Shown one piece after another: positions 37,270 through 48,731 of a stretch of 64,000 nucleotides of DNA (position 1 is its first letter; every line of letters begins with the position of its first letter). Location of the stretch: contig NC_088782.1 of NCBI RefSeq assembly GCF_958450345.1, forward strand, positions 64,074,501 to 64,138,500. Reading direction: 5' to 3'. The stretch is from Calliphora vicina (Eukaryota; Arthropoda; Insecta; Diptera; Calliphoridae). The notes under the pieces are model-generated. The model was given only the letters and a program-made list of their open reading frames with translations. It was not told the origin of the DNA and did no database searches. The position numbers were made by a program, and so were the translations under genes.

Positions 37270-37835
37270 TCTTTACAAAAAGCATAAGAATTTAATATGA
37301 AATAGTTTCTAAAGAAAACATTTATATATTTTCTTAATTTTGAATTCCTCTGACATCATTGTTGTTGTTTAATTTTCCCTCTAATGGTCACATTATTTTG
37401 TTTGCATTTTGCCACTACATCACATGTAAAATTCTCAAGATTTTGACGTCATTTTCAATGCTGCTGGTATCATCACTTTTATAGTTTATTTTTAAATCAA
37501 GCCACCCATATAAACCAAAATAATTTTGACGACTTTTTTTTTTTTTTGCTGTTTTTCACTAATTTGATCACAAGACAAAATGCACTGACAAATTCAAAAA
37601 TAAATCATCTGTAAATTGTACTTTTTTTTTTCTTGGTTTTGTTAAAAAATATCATAAATATTGTTTTCTCTAGCATTTCAAATAACTTAAAATGGTTTAA
37701 AATTTTTGAACACATCAAGAGATGACATTTTTGAAATAAAATAATAAATTGTTTTACTCTAAATTATAATAAAAAAATGAAGAGTAATATGAATCATTTC
37801 ATTAGTTAAAGCACGTATATACTATAAATTTTATT
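37270..37835. other. Unassigned AT-rich spacer upstream of splice motif 2
   Basis: No gene or repeat was recognised. Confidence 0.35.
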
Positions 37836-37841
37836 AAAAAT

Positions 37842-37878
37842 CTAATAAATTTTTATTTTTTTCTAATTGCAGGTAAGC
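37842..37878 (+). promoter_or_regulatory. Candidate recursive splice (ratcheting) site 2
   Basis: CTAAT at 37842-37846, a T-rich tract, then ATTGCAG fused to GTAAGC with the AG/GT junction at 37872/37873. A second CTAAT (37863-37867) is too close to the AG to be the branch point. The architecture and strand match site 1 at 8368. A GTAAGT at 37928 could end a 55-nt skipped recursive exon. A family B copy starts about 60 bp downstream without touching the motif. Confidence 0.5.
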
Positions 37879-37931
37879 AAAGAGAGTCAATTTTTAAAAA
37901 AAATTTAAAAATATTTTATTAGAAAAAGTAA

Positions 37932-38670
37932 GTAAAACAAGTAAGAATCTTATATACCCTTCACCAAATTATACTTCAAAATAAAAATTTCAAATATAAA
38001 CTATTTTTTTTTCCAAAATTGTTTTTTTCATTTTTTGGAATAAAATTTTTTTCAATTATTTTTTTTTTTTTTTAAATTTAAAATTTTTTTTTAAAATTTG
38101 AAAAAAAAATTCGGGTTAAAAAATATTTTTTCCGATTTTGACCCATTGTAGGTCCAACTTACTATGTTCTTATATACGTCATTGCAAAGGTCTTTGAAAT
38201 ATCTATCATTAGATTTCCATATTGTCTATATTAATGTCTTAGTATGGTTCCTAATTTCCCGGACTTTTTTCTTTCCCGGGAGGAAATTAAAAAATAGTTA
38301 ATTTTTTAACACTAAATTAAACTGAAAACCAGACAATTTTTTTTTAGAATTCCCGAAAAATTATTCCCGCGAAATCCAGATATAGGTCAAAAATCGAGGT
38401 TGTCCTGGTTTTTTCCTCATATCTCAGCCATTTGTGGACCGATTTTGCTGATTTTAAATAGGCAACTTCTCGAAAGCATGTCTGACGGAATTATTGCAGA
38501 TTTGGATCCGGAAGATATCTGGGGTTTTCGTAAAATTGATTTCAACAGACAGACAGACAGACGGACATGGCTTATTCGACTCCGCTATCTATAAGGATCC
38601 AGAATATATATACTTTATAGGTTCTGAAAATTATATTGTGCCTTCTCACGAAGGTGAAGGATATAAAAAT
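37932..38670 (-). mobile_element. Family B element, copy B6, interrupted
   Basis: Reverse orientation; the 3' hairpin (TTCGGC...GCCGAA) has been deleted, so it starts ACAAGTAAGAATCTTATATACCC. The rest is present through CCATTTGTGGACCGATTTTGC, a short GACA block and the TTCTCACGAAGGTGAAGG end. A 129-bp insertion splits the sequence CTTAGTAATCCAGATATAG. Confidence 0.75.
38245..38373. mobile_element. Repeat F insertion inside family B copy B6
   Basis: Comparison with intact family B copies places it exactly at 38245-38373: TGGTTCCTAATTTCCCGG at one end, TTATTCCCGCGAA at the other. A related piece is at 34309-34382. No duplication of the target is clear. Confidence 0.65.
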
Positions 38671-38714
38671 TAAACAAGATTGCTTTTAAAATGATGTTAT
38701 TTATATATTAGAGC

Positions 38715-38956
38715 AATTCACAAGGTCTCTTATCAGTCATATTGTCATAATGTCCTAATATATCACGACTCGGAGGCTCGGCTTAACCGACTCTTTGGCA
38801 TTCGGCACAGGTTTCTGCTGGTTGGTTACGATAACACAATAAACATAGCATACAAGTAGTATTATTTTAGGCCATTTTTCGCTTGAAAAGCAATCAAAAC
38901 CATTGTGAAATATTAGGACTTATGACAATATGACATGATAAGAGACCTTGTGAATT
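38715..38956. mobile_element. Long-TIR MITE, 242 bp
   Basis: About 46 bp at each end are inverted with few mismatches, starting AATTCACAAGGTCTCTTATCA and including CATATTGTCATAA. AATT at both outer edges may be either the terminal bases or a target duplication. The centre is relatively GC-rich (CGACTCGGAGGCTCGG). No ORF. Confidence 0.75.
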
Positions 38957-39640
38957 TACCAATTGTTTTAAATAAACCTGGGATTTGTTAAAATCTGAAA
39001 CATAATTTTAATCAACCTGTAGTAAAATATAATAACCCTTCATTGCTTTGGCATGTGCTTTGTAATAAGTAGTTTCAATTAAAACTTCTTTAAATTTTCT
39101 TATTTCCTACAATTGTTAAATTTATAGTTCTGCCCTCACCCTCTGAGCCCCATTATCATTATGATTTATTACTATGTTGCCTTCCTTGCTGGAGAAATAT
39201 GAAAACAACAAAATAAATGCTCGTCGGTCGTATTTACCCAAAATTGAATTCATTTTAGCTGGCTGATTTTAATATTTCAACTTAATCCCTTAATGCTCTT
39301 TAGATGTTCAAATGTTGTACTACTTGCATTTTTAACCAACCTCATCAGCAAACCATAAATCATTATGAGCAAACACAGTTTCTGCTCCCAGCGAAAAACT
39401 GATGTAAAATTAATGTAAAAAATAAGCAAGAAAGTACCCAATAGGAAAAATGATTTCTTTCCAAAAACATTGAAATTTTCAGAAACTCAACAAATCATTA
39501 TATAATTTGAATCAATGGCATTTCTCTTTCCAAAGATTTTCCATTTAGATACTAATTTATACAGGAATTTGTCCCGATTTTCCACAAAAAAGTGAGTTGA
39601 GTCCTATATAAAAGTCGTGTTGGAAATATATAAGGCCTTA
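38957..39640. other. Unassigned spacer
   Basis: No gene or repeat was recognised. Confidence 0.35.
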
Positions 39641-39647
39641 TTCATAA

Positions 39648-40066
39648 ACAATTTTTACCTTTTAAAATCGGTGGTTTATTTCCTTTAAATAAACCGCATT
39701 TTGATTGCATTTAAAATTCACAATAATACACCCAATTAAAGAACGCTTTATAATGTACAAGAATGTAGTTGATGTTAACTCTAACAGCGCTTATGATAAA
39801 CTAACTACCGACTGCAACCGCTGCCACTATTTACACAGCGTCATCTTCCATCCAGTAGCTTCACGAATAATATTAACGGACATACATATCTAGAATGTTC
39901 GAATTCTGAAGCTTCAATGTTAATGTTAGCAGCTAATACATTCATCGTTGCCATACTTACAAACAATGCTAACAACTGGATGCTATCAACATTGTTGATA
40001 AGTAGAAGCTTCTGCTGATGGACAAGTCTATAAACATGATGATTATTGCAGGCAGTCGTTACAGAC
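39648..40066. mobile_element. Diverged LTR related to the 585-bp solo LTR
   Basis: Shared in order with 19104-19688: GGTTTATTTCCTTTAAATA, TTTTGATTGCA, TATAATGTACA, GATAAACT, CGACTGCAACC, CTGCCACTATTTA and a C(G/A)CCATCT-like word. The ends are only approximate. A different subfamily or an old copy. Confidence 0.55.
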
Positions 40067-40119
40067 CGTTAAATTCAAATCGTAGATCCACAAAAGTATA
40101 TATATTATGGGTCCGGATA

Positions 40120-40178
40120 GCTTGGCTAACTTTAACTTGATATATTTTGGGTCATTTGGCACGTATGTGCTCATTGTA
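40120..40178 (+). repeat. Repeat E fragment
   Basis: TTGATATATTTTGGGTCATTTGGCACG matches the start of the E copy at 49760; it is cut by mariner M5 sequence after about 55 bp. Confidence 0.55.
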
Positions 40179-40181
40179 GCT

Positions 40182-41232
40182 TGTTCATTGTTAGCTATGA
40201 ACTTTTTCCCATCTTTCTGGCAACATATGGATTCCGAGCCAAAAGAACTGCTCATCTTTTGAGGCCACGAATGAATCATGCCAATATCGGATACTCTGTT
40301 CCAAAGTGAAGTGTATCCCAGAGAGATCGTTCTGCATCGATCGAAACAAATAGTAATCGGACGGGCACTTCCCAACCACTTCATTCTAAATAGTTTTTAA
40401 CAGGTATTGCAACATGAGTCCGAGCGTTGTCAGGATTGAATATTGCGGTTTCATGTCTGGTGACCCAATGCTCGCACCAAACGAATCAGTTGCCTTCGGT
40501 ACAGGTTCCCTGTGATGGTCTGGTAAGCCTTCAGCAGCTCATAATAAATAGGACCCTTTGCTCCCCATAGCATTACCTTATTTGGCTTTGGTGTCGATTC
40601 GGCTGGCTGGCCGTGCATCACATACATTCTCTTACGCTTCGGGTTTTCGTAATTGATCCATTTTTCATCGCAAGTATGATTCGGTGCAAGAATGATTTTA
40701 TTTTATAACATTCAAGCAGCATTTCGTACATGTAAAATCGTTTTTCAAGATCTCTCAACTTCAATTCGTATGGTACCCAATTTTCCTGCTTTTAGATGAA
40801 CCCTGCTGCTCGCAAACGTTTTGAAATTGCTGCTTGCAAGCTCTTGTTGAGTTTTACAATAATCTTCATGGAGTGATGCTTCCAATTCTTGGTCTTCAAA
40901 CTTTTTTGGCTGGCCTGAGCGATCTTTGTCTTCCGTGTTAAAATCACCGCTTCTAAACCGAACAAGCCATCTCTCGCACATTGAAACCGATGAAACACAT
41001 TCATCATAAGCATCGCAGAGCAATCGGTGAGCTTCAGCAGCACTTTTTTTCAAATTAAAGAAGTAAAGCAAAACTTCCTGCATATAGCGCTTTGTTGGTA
41101 CAAAATTCAACATTTTCGAAGCCAAAAAAACTTTGTTGATTGCACTTTAATATTCCATATCTAAGTGGGAATAAATGACAGATATTTACCCTTCAAAATG
41201 ACATATAAGTTATTAAAAATAAAAACCGCATT
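40182..41232 (-). pseudogene. Mariner transposon M5, mauritiana type, best-preserved copy
   Basis: On the minus strand, 40745-41125 encodes the N-terminal ~120 residues: a helix-turn-helix region with LKKSAAEAHRLL, CERWLVRFRSGDFNTEDK and a segment rich in acidic residues. 40191-40379 encodes the C-terminus with PSDYYLFRSM (third catalytic Asp) and FWLGIHMLPERWEK. The centre, including the second Asp block, is frameshifted and partly deleted: about 1.05 kb against an expected 1.3 kb. Terminal repeats are only partly visible. No autonomous activity is possible. It is the same family as M1-M4 and lies in the same orientation. Confidence 0.8.
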
Positions 41233-41274
41233 CAGAAGATACGCCATCTATTGTAAATGCCGTATTGTTAAGTC

Positions 41275-41470
41275 ATACACCCTAAACAATTGATATATTT
41301 TGTTTCATTTGGCAGATATAGGCTCATTGTAGTCCAGAGAGAATTCAATTGGTTACTTCATACATCTTAGGTAATCTAGCGTCAAATCAATTGTCACTTT
41401 AGTGTCTCTAAGTAATCAAAAGTGTAGTCACTTTAAACGTTAACTTTGTACTGCACTTTTTGTGAATAAC
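41275..41470 (+). repeat. Repeat E copy, truncated by element C
   Basis: AATTGATATATTTTG, GTCCAGAGAGAATTCAATTGG, TTACTTCATACATCTTAGG, CACTTTAGTGTC and CACTTTAAACGTT align with 49755-49915. It ends where element C copy 3 begins (AACACAGGTCAAT). Confidence 0.65.
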
Positions 41471-42718
41471 ACAGGTCAATAGGTAAAAAAAGGCTATATA
41501 GATTTGATGATAGATTTTTTTTAAAAAATTTTTAAGTAAAATTATAAATTTTATTAGACGTTTCTCCACATATTTAATTATTACCCAAAAAGGGTTGGAC
41601 CGGTATTATTAAAATAAATAAAAAAAGTTGAGATTTACATAACCTTTAATCCCCTTATATATTGCGTTTCAATTGGCTCTGCAGTTTCGGAGTTATAACA
41701 AATTAACGCAAAAAATATATTTTTTATGTGAAAATAGAAAATTTTTTTGTTTTAAAAAAATCATGAAAAATCGAAAACTCCAACAATTTTTCAGATGTAT
41801 TAATTCATCTCAAAGCCACATGTAATAGGAACAAAATGGTATTTCGATCATAAAAATCGATTAATTCTTTTTGAATTTATTCACAATTAAGTAAATTCGC
41901 TCACTTTCACAAAATTTTAGTTTTTTGTGTGATATACATAAAATTTAGCAGTTAATGTTCTTCTTTCAAATGACTCAATTTTGAAAACATTTTCCCCATG
42001 TTATGGTAAAATTTTCACATATATATTGTTTTTCAATCGGCTCAGTAGTTTCGGAGTTATAATAACAAATTAACGCAAAAAATATATTTTTTATGTTAAA
42101 ATCAAAAATTTGTTTGTTTTTAAAAAATCATGAAAAATCTAAAACGGAATTTTTTTTTATATTTATTGCTTTATAACAACGCCACAAGTAATGGAAATAA
42201 AATAAGATATGGATCATAAATATCGAATGATTATTTTCGAATTTATTCACAATTAAGTGAATTCGCTCATTTTCAAAAAATTTTAGTTTTTTGTTTGAAA
42301 TACATAAAATTTAGTAGTTAGTATTCTTTTTCGAATGATTGAATTTTGAAAACATTTTCGCCATGCTATGTACAAATTTTCACATATATATTGCGTTGCA
42401 ATCGGCTCAGTAGTTTCGGAGTTATAATAAGAAATTGAAGCAAAAAATATATTTTTTAAATGAAAATAGCTAATTTTTTTGTTTTAAAAAAATCATGAAA
42501 AATCGAAAACGGCAGAAATTGTCCACATTTATTGCTTTATCGCAAAGCCACATGTAGTAAGAACAAAATGAGATATCGATCTCAAAAACGTATTGATTGT
42601 TTTCGAATTTATTCAAAATTAAGTGAATTCGCTCATTTTCACAAAATTCTATGAGTGGAAATTTTACATGTGTTTTCTTTTTGTTACAAAACACATGTAA
42701 AGTTTTCACTCAAAGAAC
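41471..42718 (-). mobile_element. Element C copy 3, complete: terminal segment, three monomers, hairpin
   Basis: Starts AACACAGGTCAATAGG, runs through the terminal segment with GACGTTTCTCCACAT, then monomers marked TGAATTCGCTC or variant at 41892, 42258 and 42624 (366-bp period), and ends with the inverted repeat around TTTTACATGTGTTTT / AAAACACATGTAAAG (about 42655-42712). Together with copy 1 it fixes both ends of the element. Confidence 0.75.
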
Positions 42719-42884
42719 ACTCAATTTTTATTTTAATAACTAGTTGACTATTTACTAATGTTAGTTCTTCAAGTTTCTCCAACCCACATACTTCTTTCCG
42801 TTCTTATTTATTTGAAAATAAAATATCTAAATTTGTACTGCATACTTTAGGGGGCTTTTTTTATTACAGTTTACTGGACTCAAA

Positions 42885-43056
42885 AAAAGTTTCCGAGTTT
42901 TACCCGGAATTTTGGATTTTTTTCTTTACAAACCATCTCCTGAAAATTTCGAATCGAATAAAAAAAAAATTAGCCAAATCGCTCCAGCCGTTCTCACGTG
43001 ATGGCATTACATACATGGACCATTTCATTTTTATATATAGATAGATAGATATCGGA
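42885..43056 (+). mobile_element. 3' tail of a non-LTR retrotransposon or related SINE
   Basis: AAATCGCTCCAGCCGTTCTC followed by a short spacer, TTTTTATATATAGATAGATAG and an ATAG microsatellite is the usual 3' end of RTE-type elements and their SINEs in insects. The 5' side is lost in AT-rich sequence. It ends precisely at the start of an element C terminal fragment, suggesting insertion into element C. Confidence 0.5.
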
Positions 43057-43240
43057 TTAAAGGTTTTTGAGTTATCATTAATTATGTGGAAAAATGTCTA
43101 AAAAAAATTCACAATTTTACTTAAAATTTTTTTTAAAAAAAATCTCTGCATAGAATTTAAAATTTGGACCATATTTGTACTACTGGAACCACAATACATC
43201 AAAATTGTGTAGTGGTTTTTTCGATTTTATACATTTAACT
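43057..43240 (+). mobile_element. Element C terminal fragment without monomers
   Basis: GGATTAAAGG, GAGTTATCATTAATTATGTGG, CACAATTTTACTTAAAAT, CCACAATACATCAAAATTG: the reverse complement of 2290-2520 in copy 2. The monomer array and hairpin are absent. Confidence 0.65.
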
Positions 43241-44459
43241 CGTTTAAATTTTTAAATATTTTAATTGTTTATGTTTATCTCCCAAACCAAAATTTCTTTT
43301 ATAAAAAACGAAGCTGTTATAATTAATTTTATTTCATTATGAACATTTTACGCGCTCACTAATTAATTTAACAACACCCACCTAAAAGCACCCTATAGAT
43401 TTCCTACTGGGTTTTTAACTCACACCAGAATACAAGCAAGACTAAACATGTTTCTATGTGTGTTTTAATATTCTCATAATATAAATTTTTCATCAACTTT
43501 GTATAATAAATAAATTCCAATTTGAAAATGTTTCATGTACAAGGTGTTTAATGGCCGCAACATACACAACTAGCGCACACATTTTCAACAATTAAATTAA
43601 GCAATAATTAAAACAAAACAAAAAATAACAAATAAACTATTTAAAAATTTAGCTGAAAAAAAAACACTCAAACATTTTTATCAACATATTTTTTTACTTG
43701 ACATTTACGAACTCACTTAACAAAAAAAATATTTCAAATGTTTTTGTTTCTAATTTTATTTTTTAGATTTTTCTTCTTTTGTTAAATGTTTGTTGGCAAA
43801 TGACAATTGTCGTTGGGGGGTTTAATTTGCCGCCAATACCTACAAATTGCCTTAGGCAAAAAACCAACAAAAAAAAAATAAGAAATTAAAAATTTGGTTG
43901 AATTTAGCTTAAAAAGCGAAAAATATTTTAAATAAACTTACTTTTAAACCTCTATATACTCGTACATACATATGTATATTATTTATTTGTATTTCATTTA
44001 GTTTTTTGCCAAAAAGGAGTCCCCCTTTATAGAAAAAAATTAGATGTTTAGAGGGAAATTTAACTACAAAAATCCTACACAGCAGTTTAAAGTACTCAAA
44101 CATTTGGCCAACATTTACTTTAGTAATAGTTTGTGGTGCTCAAGCAAAACAATTAATTTTTTTGCTTTCTTTTCGATTTTCGGCGACTCTGGTATATATG
44201 TAGACATACCTAGTTTCTGCTGTATTTGTTGGCGTTTTTTTTTTGTCTAAAATGCTACTTCAACAAGATGGCAGAATTTTCTTGGCATTTGGCCAACTAG
44301 TATTAAACAATACAATTCAGAGAAGAGGAGAATATGAAAAAAACAAACAACACAGAATATTTCTATTCATTTCCTTTTCTTTAATGAAAGAAATGCACAG
44401 TGGAGTGGATGGTGAACAAATGTGTTCACAAATTTCTAAATTAAAACGATAAGACTTCT
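43241..44459. other. Unassigned AT-rich stretch
   Basis: No repeat was recognised. Frames of 64-69 codons at 43909-44103 and 44044-44452 lack domains and show no codon signature, so I do not call them genes. Confidence 0.35.
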
Positions 44460-45346
44460 GTATATCTCTCCCATTGTGATACCCGGTAATTTACTCTATC
44501 ATAATTTGTTGTTTCCAATATGAATCAAACATATTCTCTGAGATTCCTCCTCAATTGCTCATCTAAGCATGAGAAATAGGAGGCATCAAATATACGCTTC
44601 TTCAAAGTGGCTAATGCCAGACACTTGGAAACCGCCTGCTGTTGATCCGTAGACCCAGTCCCATGTCAAGCATACTTAGTGTCCTGCAATAGTTGGAATG
44701 AGTAGCCTTAACTGCTTAAATCCAATAAGTAGATTCTTTCAATCGGCATCATAGACCGGCCAAGTCAAACTCGCATTAACGCTGGTGGTTGCATTGAACC
44801 ATCTTATCTTTGGCAAGCCTAAACCGTTTCTGTTGGACTACCGACTTGCAACTTGCCAAGGGAAGGAGTCAATCGCTCCCTGTCTGACATATTCAACATC
44901 CATACAGTTGTTCTGACTGTTACCCATATTAGAGTTAGCCTTACCCCTTTGGGACATGTTTGGTGCATCTTAGTGAAAACATGGGATGAGAACTGGGCCT
45001 CGAGGTGCACGGTCCTCATTTAAATTTGCAGCTGACTAGAGTTCTCATCTAGTACCACGGGTGATCCATTGAGCCCCAGGACTTGTCCTCTTGAATCTAT
45101 GGTGACTGTGGTTTTAAACCCAAAGAGGGTAAAGGATTGGTTAAATGGCTCTTATTTTACGCTTATTTAAAATTTCAGACAACCGAATCATACTAAGTGC
45201 TGTTGCTGAACACAACAGATCCATGTAGTAGTGATGTTGGTTGGCTTGGTTTGAGAAATGTTTTGGATTGGGTGGTGTTAGTGGTACATGGGAATATAAC
45301 TTGGCTATCGGTTGTTGTTATAACAGCATGGACAATTTTACAATTT
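44460..45346 (-). other. Probable 3' region of the adjacent non-LTR element
   Basis: GC content is higher than in the flanks and continues from the reverse transcriptase remnant at 45347-46348. Direct protein matches are not clear; frames here (44819-45019) have no domain I can name. It could be the 3' UTR or a second fragment. Confidence 0.35.
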
Positions 45347-46348
45347 TCAATCTGGATATTCTGGGGTATCTGCATGTTGTTCAATTGCAAGAAATTGTGC
45401 TACTTCAACAGGTTGAATCCATAAATCCATAGGACTAAGTGAAGTGGAGGGTGTCATTAGGACCCTGACCACAAATGCTGGGCATAAGTTAAGGACGGAA
45501 CGGTCTATGCGGGACCAAAAGGCAATAAGTCTGTTGCTCCAACCTGATCTAAGTGGTGCCAGAACCATTCTTGTTCCATGCGGCAGAATCTTCTCGGCGT
45601 CTGCTATCGGTATTGAGCGACCTCCAAGGACGACATTCAATGGTGTCTCTGTGAATGTCGTTCAAAGCTGTCATATATGAGCGACGATCAAATGGATCCT
45701 GCACATACCTCTCCTCGTATTTCCGTAGCTCCTGTCTGACATACTTTGGGGGAGACTCCAACTGCGTGATGTTGAAGTTTGGATGACTCCTCCGGTGGCA
45801 TCCCAGAAGGAACTGTTGTGTCAACATGACTGGATATCACTCAACGAAGGCGACCACACTGAAGCAGCATAGTTGACAACTGATCGACTAATCCAATCTT
45901 GTAGGTAGCTAGCAAAGTTTCTTTGTCCATACCCCAAGTACTGCCGGCTAGTGCTTTGAGGATCTTGTTCCTATTTCGCAGTTTATGCGTGATTGCGGTG
46001 GCGTATTGTAAGGAGGTAAAAAGGTTATCAAAAGTGACACCCAAGATTTTCGTTTTGTTAACGGTGTGTTATAGACGAACACCTTAACAATAACGACTTG
46101 GGAGTTATAGGTCGCTGGTCGTATGTTCGCTCTGGCAATTGTCTCCTATCTTGTTGACTAGCTGAGCTAGCAGGGGTTAGATAGCCCGAGCTCTCGAGTA
46201 AGGAGCTTGTTTTTTGGTGATAGACGCATTGACTTTTATCTGGTGTTGGTAACACCTTGCGATTAGGACTTCGGGCAGGTACGCACGTTAATCTTGAATA
46301 CATTAGCTTTATCCTAGATAAAGTCATCTCATTAGAGACAACCGACAT
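45347..46348 (-). pseudogene. Non-LTR retrotransposon reverse transcriptase, C-terminal remnant
   Basis: Three minus-strand pieces in different frames follow in order. 45841-46044 contains LGVTFDNL-like (seen as MGVTFDNLFTSLQ) and RNRNKILKALAGSTWGMDKE, the conserved thumb after the polymerase domain; 45549-45827 contains LLGCHRRSHPNF and ESPPKYVRQEL; 45347-45640 contains LAPLRSGWSNRL, a damaged CCHC-like knuckle and MDLWIQPVEVAQFL at the C-terminus. This arrangement is typical of Jockey-group non-LTR elements in flies. Frameshifts separate all pieces, and the catalytic (F)YxDD region, N-terminal endonuclease and ORF1 are not seen. Confidence 0.75.
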
Positions 46349-46439
46349 TTTTTGGCTAATAATTATCTTGGTATATCACCAGAAATACAACATCACCGAC
46401 CACACAAACCAAATAGCCTGAAAGAGAATTTTATTTCGT

Positions 46440-46500
46440 ATCATCCTATTCCCACTTTTGGAGCCATCAGCATAAATCCTCATGATACCTATCGAGGGTA
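46440..46500 (-). pseudogene. Possible RNase H fragment (YADGSK)
   Basis: The minus strand reads IMRIYADGSKSGN, resembling the first motif (Y-x-DGSK) of retrotransposon RNase H domains. Only about twenty codons are recognisable; it may belong to a second element next to the reverse transcriptase remnant. Confidence 0.4.
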
Positions 46501-47800
46501 GAGTCCGCTAATATCCCTAACCTTTTTATCATATCGAGCACCAGTAAGAGTCATTGTCATTGCTTAATCGACGATGACTGCAGTCCAAAATTCACACCAA
46601 AAAGTAACAAGTTGTGCATGCCTTCGTTTTTCGACAATCACCCAACAGAGATTTAATGACGTCTTAACTATCGGAAAAGATGCAAATATCCTTCAAATAT
46701 ATTCAATAAAAGGCTGATATACCATCATAAAAAATACTTCACTGAACTGTTCATCTAAAAGATTCCCTGGTACCATGTAGCGCAATGTAGAAGCCAGTTC
46801 CTTTGGTTGTTTTCCAAATGTATTCCAAATCTTCTATTATGAGACCAGTAAAATGTACCAGCCAGTAAATTGCAAATGACTCACCAACTCACCATCAGAG
46901 TGGAAGTCGTGGAGACATGCGACATAAAGTCATTAGATCGCCATACTATCGGATATGAATCCAATATCTCTAATGTACATTCTATAAAACCTGCACCAGA
47001 TTGCAATCCATTTAATGACTGATATATTTGCATAAAGAACACTAAACTGATCAGGTCATCTAAAAGACTCGCTGATATTAATCCTTGCTCTCACGACTTT
47101 GGAGTCCTCAATAACGACTTTAAATATTTCCTCCTGAAATGATGATACAGTTAAATCTCCTGTCAAAAATAGAGCGGTAGAGAGATGTTCAGAGGTGCAG
47201 TAGTCCATGGTCCATGGTATCAGGAAAGTTTATCAAATAATTTACTATTACATAATAACCAGTGCTCCGACGAACTCATATCCTTGTAATCTCGGTATGG
47301 GTTCATCGTTCACCTTTCCCCTTAGATTGATTGTTCACCTGTACATAGAATTTAAAAACGAACCTCAAGAGCTCAAATGAAGCGAAGTGCTTCAATAAAC
47401 CCCTTAAATGATGATATCCTCTTTGGATGATAATAATGCAGTAGATGATGTTGGTGGGAAAGTTCCTTAAACAATTTAGTATAACGGAATCATATCAAGA
47501 GCTCTCATGATACGAACTGAATCTGTAAGCATTATGTGTAGCTCTCGATGTTCCTTAAATGATTCAGTATGACAAAATGTTCAAATCTCCTCTGAACCCG
47601 TTTTAAATTTTTCACTCTTAGATTCATCATAGAATTCCGAAAAATCCATATCAAGAGCTCTTCACTGGTAGCTTACACTCAGTGAATTTCTTGAGTATGA
47701 ACTTAAGACAAATTGTCATAGTCGTCTGCTGGCATTTGACAGTACGGAAGCGTGAGTTCCAGTTCTTTGTTAATTTTGTGACATATTAATTTTCTCCAAC
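46501..47800. repeat. Decayed repetitive DNA with direct repeats
   Basis: AACTG(T/A)TCA...TCATCTAAAAGA recurs at about 46745 and 47045, and ATCAAGAGCTC at about 47498 and 47649, with a related AACCTCAAGAGCTC near 47362. Composition is richer in GC than in the flanks. Probably old retrotransposon sequence; no protein motif was recognised. Confidence 0.35.
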
Positions 47801-48700
47801 TTGTGAGGAGAGTTTAAATTTCTTTAATAAAAATTTCTCTTAAACCCTAACTAGGCGGTTTTTCATCATTATAGTAAAAGTTAAGCACAAAAATCTTTTA
47901 TATCTGTTCATAATTTGAAAAATCTCAAATTAGACACTTTTTGGTCACACTGTACTGGGAACAATGTTAAAATATGTCGTCACTGCAAAACACTTTTTAA
48001 ATCTTATCTCCTACTCCACAGTTATTTCAAGTTTTGTGCAGCACAAATACTGGAGAGACATGTCCATATGATAATGACAGCTAACGGGTTCTTCAAAGAG
48101 GACACAAAATCTACAAATTTATTAAAAGAAGTACCAAACAAGTACAACTATTTGCCCAAATAGTACCTTTTTGGTGCTTTATTTATTATATTTGAAATTG
48201 AAAAAGTTCATTCCCTTATTTTGCAAATAACTTCATCTTTGTTTTAGAAATTGTCCACATAAAATGTTGAACTAAATTATTAAATTAAGGTGAAGTGATT
48301 TACATAATAAGATAGTTAATAGAATACGATCAATTACAATAGATCTTTTGTTTACTAAGTTTGGTAAAAGGTCTTGGCGTTGTCAATTGACAACCTTATT
48401 AACATCTTTAGACTTCATCGTTTGGTGGCGTAACTGATCGTTGCTGGATGATTCACAAACAACTCAGGACCTTAATGCAAATATCTTTAGATCCATTCAT
48501 AACATAAGTTAAAAACCAACAACAAGTCTTGGGAAATTGAGTTTACGGATGCCGTACTGCCACGCCTATTCTGCCATATTAATGAAATCATGTTCCATGT
48601 TTAAATGCAATTTTTCTTCTTCTCACTAAAGTCCTAATATATATTTAATGATCCCAGCAGTTAAGCAAGTAGTCAATGTATCCCTTAAAGACTAACTAAA
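47801..48700. other. Unassigned stretch
   Basis: No repeat recognised. An 82-codon + strand frame (47915-48163) includes two CxxC-like pairs (CRHC) but no known domain and no supporting context; I do not call it. Confidence 0.35.
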
Positions 48701-48731
48701 TAACAACACCAGACCTCACTTCACATGATTA

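Noticed and set aside
45197..45424. 75-codon + strand frame with hydrophobic residues
   Set aside because: Antisense to the 3' part of the non-LTR remnant; a shadow, not a membrane protein.
47915..48163. 82-codon frame with CxxC pairs as a zinc-finger gene
   Set aside because: Spacing does not match a C2H2 finger repeat, and there is no start context or neighbouring exon evidence.
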